Shown here: one piece after another, positions 1 to 6,583 of the stretch
How positions within the stretch are numbered: the stretch's first letter is position 1
Layout: every line of letters starts with the position of its first letter
NCBI GenBank assembly: GCA_016791325.1
Contig: JAEUMU010000182.1
Coordinates: forward strand, 1-10,562
Length of the DNA: 10,562 nt
Direction: 5' to 3'
Source: Hyphomonadaceae bacterium
GTDB taxonomy: Bacteria > Pseudomonadota > Alphaproteobacteria > Caulobacterales > Aquidulcibacteraceae
Made by a program: the position numbers and the translations under genes
The notes under the pieces: generated by a model
What the model was told of the DNA's origin: nothing
What the model saw: only the letters and a program-made list of their open reading frames with translations
Database searches by the model: none

Positions 1-617
1 CAGCGGCGATCGCCTTCTATGAAGAGACCGAAGCCGAGCGCGCCGCGCATGCGCGCGCGCTCGCCAAGCAGAACTGCGTCAGTTTCGAGCCCGGCGCTGA
101 AGAGGCTTTTCTCGCCGCCCTCCCAGCTGATCGGGGGCTCGCCACCCGGGAGATCGAGAAGCTCGCGCTTTACGCTCATGGCCTAGACCGTGCCGTCAGC
201 CTGGAAGATTTGACGGCGCTGATGGCCGACGAGGCCGAAAGTGCGCTCGACGCCGCCAGCTTGGCCGCGGCGCAAGGCCAGGCGAACCGTGCGGTCGAGG
301 CGCTGGCGCGCATTGACGCGCTCTCAGGCGTTTCGGCGTTGCGCGCGTTGTTGCGCCGCCTTCATCAATTGCGCGAAGCCCGCACATTCATTGACGAGGG
401 CATGAGCGCCGCTGATGCGGTGGGAAAACTGCGCCCGCCCGTGTTCTGGAAAGAACGCGACGCGGTCGCCGCGCAAGCACGGCTGTGGAGCGCCAAGAAG
501 CTCAACGCCGCTTATGAAATTCTGTGGGCCGCCGAACTCCGCGCAAAAACGGCCGGAGCGCCCCAGGATCTCATCGCCGCCGACGCGTATCGAAGCGTCG
601 CAAGGCTCCTTGCCTAG
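1..617 (+). CDS. holA: DNA polymerase III subunit delta, C-terminal part (5' end outside window)
   Basis: The delta subunit is the part of the clamp-loader complex that opens the beta sliding clamp during chromosome replication. The reading frame is open from base 3 with no start in the window, giving 204 visible codons. The family is usually about 340 residues, so roughly the first 130-140 (the clamp-binding domain) lie upstream. Visible landmarks are LATREIEKLALYA, typical of the middle AAA+-like lid region with its conserved R-E-x-x-K-L, followed by an Ala/Leu-rich helical C-terminal collar domain (ALRALLRRLHQLREA, then PPVFWKERDAVAAQARLW). The TAG stop at 615-617 overlaps the stop of the convergent receptor gene. 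In alphaproteobacteria holA usually follows leuS and lptE and lies beside parB; here three genes separate it from parB. Identity comes from motif and pattern recognition, not a search. Confidence 0.88.
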   Translation, partial: AAIAFYEETEAERAAHARALAKQNCVSFEPGAEEAFLAALPADRGLATREIEKLALYAHGLDRAVSLEDLTALMADEAESALDAASLAAAQGQANRAVEALARIDALSGVSALRALLRRLHQLREARTFIDEGMSAADAVGKLRPPVFWKERDAVAAQARLWSAKKLNAAYEILWAAELRAKTAGAPQDLIAADAYRSVARLLA

Positions 618-2758
618 AAGCGATAGCTGACCCCCGCCTGCCAAAGGCGCGGCGCGCCTGGCAAAATCCCGCGCGCACGATCGACGATGTAGAGTTCGTC
701 GGTGACGTTCTTCACGGTGGCGAAGAAGGTGGCGTTCCCGCCGCCCGGCGTCACGTTCACCGCCAGATTGAGAATGGTGGCCGAATCGATCAGGCCACGC
801 TGGCCGTTGGCGGTCGGCGCGACGGTGTTGAGATCGTCCGTGAACATTTCTCCGGTGTGCTGCACTTCGGCCTGCAGGTTGAGCCACTCGCCTCGGCGAT
901 AACCCACCGCCGCCGAAGCGATCCATTCGGGCGCATATGGCAGGCGATTGCCCGACACCGAAACCGCGCCAAACCCGGAAATGCCGGAGAAGCGCGCGCC
1001 GGCGAACTCCGCCTCTTCCACCCAGGTGATGGCCGTGCGGAAATAGACATCATCGGTTTGCATGAGGCCCGCATCGCGTAGTGAGAAGCGTGCAGCCGCC
1101 TCGGCCCCGGCGTGGCGCGTCTCGCCCGCGCTCGTTAGCGTCGCGCCGACGCCGCCCGCCACCGAAGCCGGTACGATCTGATTGTCGAAGTCCATGCGGA
1201 ACAGGCTCACATCGATGTGCAGGCCCGGCGAGACTTCTCCGCGCAGCCCAAGCTCCCAATTGGTGCTCTCCTCGGCGGCGAGATCCACCGTGCCGCCCGC
1301 ATTGGTGACCACATCCTCGATCCGCGGTGGTGAAAAGCCCCGATGCACGCCCGCGTACGCGACAAGCGTGTCGCTGATGTCATACGTCAGCCCGAGGCCA
1401 GGAATGACTTCCGTGAGATCGCTTTCGCCGGTTTGGCCGGTAAGCCGGTTCGTGCGCTCATAACGGATCGACTCCACGCGCGCGCCAGGGCTGATCGCGA
1501 AGCGGCCGTAATTCAGCGTCGCCAGCACAAAGCCCGACCACGCCTCCGCCGTGCGCAAATTGCTTTCCGCCACCCCCCCATTGACGGTCACGCCTGGCGT
1601 GCGGCCGTTGGGCGTATCGGCGTTCACTTGCATCCGGCTTTGCCGTTCCGTGTGCCAGCGCAGGCCTGCTTCGATATCCGCATCGGCGCCCAGGAGGCGC
1701 GTCTGCCACGCGAGCCGGCTCTCCAGACCGTACTGGTGATACTCGCGCAGCCGCCCTTCCGTGCCGCACGTCGTGTTCAGATTGGCCATCCCGCCGCACA
1801 GAGGGTCGGAGGAATCGCTCGGGCGCTGCCCCGAATTGGACGATTGGCGCCACCAATCGCGGTCGAAATAAAGCGCATACGCGGAGGTGGTCAGCCGCAC
1901 GGAGGGCGAAAGCGTCCATGCATGCGTCAGCGCGCCAGTGTAGCGTTGTGTTTCAAAGCGGTCGTTGGGAAACGGGTTGCCGAACGGGTTGGCGAGAAAT
2001 TCCGCTTGGGTGAGCCCGGAATAGGAAACCTGGCTATCTTCTTGGTTGATGGCGAAGCGCGCGGTCAGCTCCTGGTCGGGAGAAAGCGTGCGCTCCACGC
2101 GCACGCTGTAATCTTCAAACTGGAGATCGTGATTGTCGCGCACACCATCGAAATGGGTAGTGCTGGCGTGTCCGAGCACACGGAACCCTGCCACCTCCCC
2201 GCCCAGCGAGGCCGCCACTTCGCCATAGCCGCGATCGCCCCCCGCCGCGAACACGCTGCCTCCAAACTCGCTCGGCGCGCGTGGCGAGATGTAGTTCACC
2301 ACCCCGCCTACCGTGTGCGGGCCGAAGCGGATTTGGCTTGCCCCCTTCAACACTTCGATCCGCTCAAACCGACGCAGCGGCGGATGCGAGTAGGTGGCGT
2401 TGTCGCCGTAAGGCCCGTACGTGAGCGGCAGCCCGTCTTCGAGCAGCAGCACTTCGCTGGAACGTGTCGGCGAAAGCCCACGCACGCCGATATTAGGGCG
2501 CAGGCCGAGCCCTTCCTCGTCGCGCGGATAAACGCCCGGCGCCTGGCGCAGCGCTTCGTTCACGGTGAGCACGCGCGCGCTTTCGAGGTCTTCGCGCTCA
2601 ATTGTCGCTCCGGAGCCCGGGATGTGCATCAGGTTTGCGCGCTCGCCGATGACGACAATATCGGCCTCGGCGAACTGCACGCCGGTTTGCGCGGCCGCCG
2701 GCGAAGCCGCCATCAGCACCGCCGCCATCGAGCCCCAACCAAACCACCTCGACTGCAT
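614..2758 (-). CDS. FecA-like TonB-dependent outer-membrane receptor
   Basis: Outer-membrane active transporter, probably for a ferric chelate, energised by TonB-ExbBD. I chose the ATG at 2758 (714 aa) over an upstream ATG at 2935. It is preceded by a GGGGGAG ribosome site at 2766-2772, seven bases away, and opens a clean signal peptide (residues 1-23, cleavage after ASPAAA). A TonB-box-like ADIVVIGER follows at 32-40. The plug domain (about 45-160) carries NIGVRGLSPTRS, LLLEDGLPL, YGPYGDN and IRFGPHTVGGVVNYISP, which match the FecA/COG4772 group. The beta-barrel ends in the expected terminal Phe (AGVSYRF), and CGGMANLNTTCG probably forms a disulfide-closed surface loop. There is no N-terminal signalling (STN) domain as in E. 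coli FecA, so FecIR-type induction is unlikely; a Fur-like site upstream suggests direct iron control. The substrate is not shown by the sequence. Confidence 0.93.
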   Translation of the reverse strand: MQSRWFGWGSMAAVLMAASPAAAQTGVQFAEADIVVIGERANLMHIPGSGATIEREDLESARVLTVNEALRQAPGVYPRDEEGLGLRPNIGVRGLSPTRSSEVLLLEDGLPLTYGPYGDNATYSHPPLRRFERIEVLKGASQIRFGPHTVGGVVNYISPRAPSEFGGSVFAAGGDRGYGEVAASLGGEVAGFRVLGHASTTHFDGVRDNHDLQFEDYSVRVERTLSPDQELTARFAINQEDSQVSYSGLTQAEFLANPFGNPFPNDRFETQRYTGALTHAWTLSPSVRLTTSAYALYFDRDWWRQSSNSGQRPSDSSDPLCGGMANLNTTCGTEGRLREYHQYGLESRLAWQTRLLGADADIEAGLRWHTERQSRMQVNADTPNGRTPGVTVNGGVAESNLRTAEAWSGFVLATLNYGRFAISPGARVESIRYERTNRLTGQTGESDLTEVIPGLGLTYDISDTLVAYAGVHRGFSPPRIEDVVTNAGGTVDLAAEESTNWELGLRGEVSPGLHIDVSLFRMDFDNQIVPASVAGGVGATLTSAGETRHAGAEAAARFSLRDAGLMQTDDVYFRTAITWVEEAEFAGARFSGISGFGAVSVSGNRLPYAPEWIASAAVGYRRGEWLNLQAEVQHTGEMFTDDLNTVAPTANGQRGLIDSATILNLAVNVTPGGGNATFFATVKNVTDELYIVDRARGILPGAPRLWQAGVSYRF

Positions 2759-2765
2759 TCTGCTG

Positions 2766-2772
2766 CTCCCCC
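2766..2772 (-). promoter_or_regulatory. Ribosome binding site fixing the receptor start
   Basis: On the minus strand this reads GGGGGAG, seven bases before the ATG at 2758. It decides the start codon in favour of the copy followed by a signal peptide; the longer frame beginning at 2935 would place about 59 non-secretory residues before it and would touch the divergent gene. Confidence 0.7.
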
Positions 2773-2783
2773 GCCACCCTGTT

Positions 2784-2809
2784 GCGAATGGCAATGCGAA
2801 TAAGTCGCA
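2784..2809. promoter_or_regulatory. Fur-like iron-responsive operator (hexamer array)
   Basis: GCGAAT occurs at 2784-2789 and again at 2796-2801, with a looser copy GGCAAT between them. After a one-base spacer (2802) comes the inverted hexamer AGTCGC at 2803-2808. The last two units form a 7-1-7 inverted repeat, TGCGAAT-A-AGTCGCA (2795-2809), with six of seven positions matching between the arms. This is the hexamer-array architecture described for Fur boxes (direct hexamers plus one inverted after a single base). The site ends about 26 bp before the receptor start codon, where a promoter would be expected, which fits repression when iron is sufficient. It is a pattern match only; another regulator of the Fur superfamily is possible. 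Confidence 0.5.
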
Positions 2810-2921
2810 AATACTTGGCCGGTGCAAGCGCTTTCTCGGCGCCACGCAGTCGCACCGAGGGGCCAGCCTGCGTAGGGCTTTGGGTTGATCCTGCCGGGCG
2901 GGGCCGCTAGCCACGCTGAAC

Positions 2922-2928
2922 AAGGGGA
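2922..2928 (+). promoter_or_regulatory. Ribosome binding site of the symporter gene
   Basis: AAGGGGA lies five bases before the ATG at 2934 and supports that start. No convincing -35/-10 pair was recognised for this gene in the 175-bp divergent gap. Confidence 0.65.
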
Positions 2929-2933
2929 AATTC

Positions 2934-4250
2934 ATGGCCGAAGCAAAACGCGGGGCGCCGCTGCACCTGCTGATGTTCGCGGGCTTCGCGGTCGGCTTGG
3001 CTGCAGGGCTTTACGTAAACCTGCAAATCGGCCCCGATGCCGATTGGGTGCAATGGCTGACCGCCAACGTCACCGGCCCGATCGGTCAGATTTTTCTGCG
3101 CCTGCTGTTCATGCTGGTGCTGCCGCTATTGTTCTCCGCCATAGTCGTCGGCGTGGCCGAGATGGGCGATCTGAACGCGCTCGGCCGTATCGGCTGGAAA
3201 ACCTTGTTGATGACCGTCGTGATCTCGACGATCGCGGTCGTCATCGGCTTGGTCATGGTCAACGCGCTGCGCCCTGGCGATGGCGTCGACCCTGCCCTGG
3301 CGCAGCGTCTGCTCGCAGAAGGCGCCGAGGGCGCTGCCGGCATCATTCAAAACGCGCCTGCCAGCGTGCAGCTCGGCCAGTTCTTCCTCGATCTGATCCC
3401 ACAGAATGTGTTCGCGGCCGCGAGCGCGAACCTCGTCCTGCCCGTGATGGTGTTTGCGCTCTTGTTCGGCATCGGCATGGTGATGGTGAAAAGCCCCGCG
3501 TCCGATCAGCTGCAGCTGACCATCACCGGCCTGTTCGAGGTGATGATGCGGTTGATCAATTTGGTGATCAAACTGGCGCCCATCGCCATCGCTTGCCTCA
3601 TGTTCAATCTAGCGGCGTTGTTTGGTTGGGATCTGCTGGTTCGGCTGGCGGCGTTCGTGGGCGTGGCCGTGGGCGCCATGGCGATCCATATGTTCATCGT
3701 TTACCCGGCTGTTGTGTTGATCTTCGCTGGCCGCAACCCGCTGACGTTCTTCAGCCAGGTGCGTGAGCCGATGGTGGTGGCGTTCTCTACCGCCTCCTCC
3801 AACGCCACCCTCCCCGTCGCGTTGCGCGCTGCGGAAACCCAGCTCAGCCTGCCACGCAAGATTTCCCGCTTCGTGCTCACCGTTGGCGCCACCGCCAATC
3901 AGAACGGCACCGCCTTGTTTGAAGGCGTGACGGTTCTGTTCCTGGCGCAATTCTTTGGCATCGAGCTTTCGATCCAGCAGCAGCTCATCGTCATGCTGGT
4001 GTGCATCATGGGCGGCATCGGCACTGCCGGCGTGCCGGCAGGCTCGTTGCCTGTCGTCGCCATGATCTTGGTGATGGTGGGCGTGCCACCCGAAGGCATC
4101 GGCCTTATTCTCGGCGTCGATCGCTTCCTCGATATGTGCCGCACTACGCTTAACGTCACGGGCGATCTCGTGGTCGCCAGCGTGGTTTCCCGCGGCGAAA
4201 CTGATCCGGTCACCAACGATCCCGCACCCATCGCACCTAGCGTGCGCTAG
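2934..4250 (+). CDS. DAACS-family cation:acidic amino acid/dicarboxylate symporter
   Basis: A 438-residue inner-membrane secondary transporter of the glutamate/aspartate symporter family (TC 2.A.23). Hydrophobic segments fill the chain in the family pattern, for example RLLFMLVLPLLFSAIVVG near residues 56-73. The first hairpin carries the Ser-rich AFSTASSNATLP (283-294), the second GTAGVPAGSLP (363-373). The last substrate-binding helix reads DRFLDMCRTTLNVTGD (396-411), so the residues equivalent to GltPh D394, R397, T398, N401 and D405 are D400, R403, T404, N407 and D411. The Arg favours an acidic side chain; DctA-type dicarboxylate carriers have a different sequence here. The usual NMDGT is replaced by NQNGT (322-326), removing a cation-ligand Asp. 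The gene is divergent from the TonB receptor and its stop overlaps the aminotransferase stop. Family is near certain; substrate (glutamate/aspartate more likely than C4-dicarboxylate) is inferred. Confidence 0.93.
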   Translation: MAEAKRGAPLHLLMFAGFAVGLAAGLYVNLQIGPDADWVQWLTANVTGPIGQIFLRLLFMLVLPLLFSAIVVGVAEMGDLNALGRIGWKTLLMTVVISTIAVVIGLVMVNALRPGDGVDPALAQRLLAEGAEGAAGIIQNAPASVQLGQFFLDLIPQNVFAAASANLVLPVMVFALLFGIGMVMVKSPASDQLQLTITGLFEVMMRLINLVIKLAPIAIACLMFNLAALFGWDLLVRLAAFVGVAVGAMAIHMFIVYPAVVLIFAGRNPLTFFSQVREPMVVAFSTASSNATLPVALRAAETQLSLPRKISRFVLTVGATANQNGTALFEGVTVLFLAQFFGIELSIQQQLIVMLVCIMGGIGTAGVPAGSLPVVAMILVMVGVPPEGIGLILGVDRFLDMCRTTLNVTGDLVVASVVSRGETDPVTNDPAPIAPSVR

Positions 4251-4251
4251 G
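4236..4251. terminator. Small inverted repeat over both convergent stop codons
   Basis: CCTAGC (4236-4241), loop GTGC, then GCTAGG (4246-4251) form a perfect six-pair stem that contains the TAG stops of the symporter (+) and the aminotransferase (-). It would fold in RNA from either strand, so it could act bidirectionally. There is no T tract on either side, so intrinsic termination is not well supported. Confidence 0.25.
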
Positions 4252-5392
4252 CGCTGCGCTTGGCGGCAATCAGAGCTTCTGCGCCCCGGTCAAGCGTTTC
4301 GTCGCTCTTGGCGAAGCACAGGCGCACCAAGTTCGGGGCGCCGGGCCCTGCATAGAAGGCCGAGAATGGTATCGTCGCCACCCCGCACTTAACCGCGTGC
4401 TCTGCGAAAGCGGTGTCGCTCATGGCGATTCCGGACGCAGGCAAATCGATGCTGATGAAATAGGCCCCGCGCGACGGCAGCAGCGCGAAGCCCTCCCCGC
4501 CCAGCGCCGCCGACAGCCGATTGCGCGAGCGCTGAAAACCGGCGCACATCTCTTCAAAATAGGCCGCCGGCTTGCCTAGGCCGTAAGCCACGGCGCGCTG
4601 CAAATTCGGCGGGGTTGTGAAGGTGAGAAATTGATGCGCTTTGACGAATTGCTCGGTCAAAGCCGGCGCGCCGCAAGCGAACCCCACCTTCCAGCCCGTC
4701 AACGAAAACATCTTCCCTGCCGAACCGATCTTCAGCGTGCGCTCACGCAGCACGTGCAGCATCGAATCAAACCGCAGGCCCTCGAACAGCACTTCTTCCC
4801 ACACCTCATCGCTCAACACGATTGCATCGTGCGCGCGGCACAGCTCCGCCAGCATCGCCAACTCTTCGCGGCTGATCACGCTGGCGCTGGGATTAAGCGG
4901 CGTATTGATGACGACCAGGCGCGTTCTTGGGCTGAACGCTGCGGCGACCTTTTCGCGCTCTAGCCGCCAGTGTGGGGGCTCAAGCCGCACCATGCGCGGC
5001 ACGCCGCCAGCGCGGCGCACCATTGGCAGATAGGCGTCATAAAGCGGTTCAAACAACACGACTTCATCGCCGGGCTCGATAAAGGCGAGCAGCGCAGCGG
5101 CGATCGCTTCGGTGGCGCCGGAGGTAATCGTCACCTCGCGCGTCCAATCAAGATCAAGCCCTTGGCGTCCATTGTAATGTGCGGCAACCGCCTGGCGCAG
5201 CTCGGGCAAGCCGCGCATGGGCGGATACTGGTTTGAGTTTTCCACCACCGCGCGGGCGGCCGCCTCGCGAATGTCGCGCGGGCCGTCCTGTTCGGGAAAA
5301 CCTTGGCCGAGATTAACTGCGCCACACTCAGCCGCGAGCCGCGACATGACGTCGAATATCGTGGCGCCGAGGCCGGCGTAGACGCTGTTCAT
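4247..5392 (-). CDS. PLP-dependent class I/II aminotransferase
   Basis: A 381-residue fold-type I aminotransferase. The PLP Lys is K227 in KIGSAGKMFSLTGWKVGF. Other active-site landmarks are Y118 in FEPLYDAY, N167 in INTPLNPS (pyridoxal O3' contact), D195 in VLSDEVWEE (pyridine nitrogen) and R357 in VRLCFAK (substrate alpha-carboxylate). The opening NLGQGFPEQDGP and the VRLCFAK tail resemble the kynurenine aminotransferase/glutamine transaminase K and methionine aminotransferase (YbdL) group, so a broad-specificity enzyme acting on aromatic or sulfur amino acids or glutamine is plausible; the true substrate is unknown. The ATG at 5392 lies 18 bp after the parB stop with no clear Shine-Dalgarno, so it is probably read from the parAB transcript. 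Its TAG stop shares CTAG with the convergent symporter. All key residues look intact. Confidence 0.93.
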   Translation of the reverse strand: MNSVYAGLGATIFDVMSRLAAECGAVNLGQGFPEQDGPRDIREAAARAVVENSNQYPPMRGLPELRQAVAAHYNGRQGLDLDWTREVTITSGATEAIAAALLAFIEPGDEVVLFEPLYDAYLPMVRRAGGVPRMVRLEPPHWRLEREKVAAAFSPRTRLVVINTPLNPSASVISREELAMLAELCRAHDAIVLSDEVWEEVLFEGLRFDSMLHVLRERTLKIGSAGKMFSLTGWKVGFACGAPALTEQFVKAHQFLTFTTPPNLQRAVAYGLGKPAAYFEEMCAGFQRSRNRLSAALGGEGFALLPSRGAYFISIDLPASGIAMSDTAFAEHAVKCGVATIPFSAFYAGPGAPNLVRLCFAKSDETLDRGAEALIAAKRSA

Positions 5393-5410
5393 GCGAACAG
5401 CGTCGCGCGA

Positions 5411-6493
5411 TTAGAACCCGCCGCGCAAGCGCCGGATCACTTCGTCCAGCTGCTCGAGGTTCTTGTAGGCGACCTTGATCTCGCCGCCCTGCCCCTTTTC
5501 CGAGATCGTCACCTCAAGACCAAGAGCGTTGGAAAGCGATTGCTCCAGAGCGCGCGTATCGGCGCTCTTAGCCTCCGCAGCCGCCACGCTGGCGCGCGGC
5601 CCATGCTTTTCGTCCTTCGCGATCTGGGCCAAGCGCTCCACTTCGCGCACATTGAGGCCTTCGCTTATGGCCTTTTGCGCCAATCCGCGCGGATCTGGCG
5701 CGGTAAGAATGGCCCGCGCGTGGCCTGAGGAAAGGCGCCCATCGCGCACCATTTCCTGCAGGTCTTCCGGCAGCTTGAGCAGGCGCAGCATGTTGGCGAT
5801 GTGCGGGCGCGACTTGCCCACGACTTCGGCGATCTCCTCCTGGGTGCGCCCAAAGCGATCTATCAGCGCCTGGAAGCCCTGCGCTTCTTCGATAGGGTTC
5901 AGATCCGTGCGCTGCACGTTCTCAACGATGGCGATCTCGAGAACCTCGACTTCGTTGAGGTCGCGGATCACGGCGGGAATGCTGTGCAGGCCCGCGCGCT
6001 GCGCGGCGCGCCAGCGGCGTTCGCCAGCCACGATTTCGTAGCGCCCGCCCGGAATCGGACGCACCAGAATCGGCTGCAGCACGCCATGCGTTCGGATCGA
6101 GCCAGCGAGTTCGCTGAGATCGCTTTCGTCGAAATGCTTGCGCGGCTGTTGCGGATTGCGCTGCACCAGGTCAATCGCAATCGAGCGCGGCCCATCATGA
6201 GCTGCGGGCTGCACTGGGGCGGCTGCGGCGGGCGGCTGCGGCGCGGGCGCCGGCGGCTGTTGTGGTGGCTGCGGCTGCGGCTGAAGATTAGCGACCGGCA
6301 GTTCGAAGACGTTGCGCGGCGGCTCGATCGGCGCAGGAGCGGGCGCCGGACGCGGCGGCTCCGGTTGCGGCGTGGCCGCCGGTTGCGGCTGCGACCAGGC
6401 ATTCGCCGGCTTCGGCGTTTCCGTGCGCACAGGTTCGCCAAGCAGAGCCGAGAGCCCGCGCCCAAGTCCTCGTGGTCTCGCGAATTCGCTCAT
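5411..6493 (-). CDS. parB: Chromosome partitioning protein ParB (CTPase, parS-binding)
   Basis: ParB binds parS, uses CTP to clamp and spread on DNA, and stimulates ParA to move origins apart. Domain order in the 360 residues: N-terminal ParA-interacting LGRGLSALLGE (10-20); a low-complexity Pro/Gln/Ala linker (about 21-100); then the CTP-binding ParB/Srx domain with NPQQPRKHF (113-121), AGERRWRAAQRAG (156-168) and ENVQR (191-195). A helix-turn-helix follows, RTQEEIAEVVGKSRPHIANM (216-235), then a C-terminal dimerisation segment (about 315-358) ending in RRLRGGF. Chromosomal ParBs are usually near 290-300 residues; the linker accounts for the excess. A GAGGAG ribosome site at 6502-6507, eight bases before the ATG, supports the start. 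It lies 90 bp downstream of parA and 18 bp upstream of the aminotransferase start. Confidence 0.97.
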   Translation of the reverse strand: MSEFARPRGLGRGLSALLGEPVRTETPKPANAWSQPQPAATPQPEPPRPAPAPAPIEPPRNVFELPVANLQPQPQPPQQPPAPAPQPPAAAAPVQPAAHDGPRSIAIDLVQRNPQQPRKHFDESDLSELAGSIRTHGVLQPILVRPIPGGRYEIVAGERRWRAAQRAGLHSIPAVIRDLNEVEVLEIAIVENVQRTDLNPIEEAQGFQALIDRFGRTQEEIAEVVGKSRPHIANMLRLLKLPEDLQEMVRDGRLSSGHARAILTAPDPRGLAQKAISEGLNVREVERLAQIAKDEKHGPRASVAAAEAKSADTRALEQSLSNALGLEVTISEKGQGGEIKVAYKNLEQLDEVIRRLRGGF

Positions 6494-6501
6494 CGCCCCG
6501 T

Positions 6502-6507
6502 CTCCTC
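6502..6507 (-). promoter_or_regulatory. Ribosome binding site of parB
   Basis: Minus-strand GAGGAG, eight bases from the parB ATG; a strong site consistent with independent translation of parB after the 90-bp gap from parA. Confidence 0.7.
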
Positions 6508-6583
6508 AACCCGACCCGATTCGGTTGTGCTTAAAGACTTGGTGGGAAATCGTTGCCTAGCGGTAAAAATTTCCACGTTTGGA

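Noticed and set aside
1343..2803. Open frame of 486 codons on the + strand.
   Set aside because: It lies antisense to the TonB receptor; high GC removes stop codons opposite real genes, and its Arg/His/Ala-rich product shows no recognisable domain.
2883..2897. GGTTGATCCTGCCGG, identical to the core of the conserved 5' end of archaeal/eukaryotic small-subunit rRNA (a well-known primer site).
   Set aside because: Only this 15-base block matches; the following bases are intergenic and then the symporter gene. No rRNA is present, so it is coincidence, though it could cause stray priming.
2759..2935. Receptor gene start at the upstream ATG (2935), adding 59 residues.
   Set aside because: The extra residues are Arg/Pro-rich and unlike a signal peptide, the extension covers the intergenic Fur-like site and touches the divergent symporter start, and a good ribosome site and signal peptide mark 2758.
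6229..6330. GGC/GCTGC-rich repetitive stretch considered as a DNA repeat or regulatory element.
   Set aside because: It is explained by the Pro/Gln/Ala coding of the ParB linker; short tandem copies only, in frame.
6571..6583. Possible second parS (TTCCACGT) in the parA-parB gap.
   Set aside because: Only one half matches a parS arm; the opposite half (TTGGA) breaks the palindrome, so it is not supported as a ParB site.
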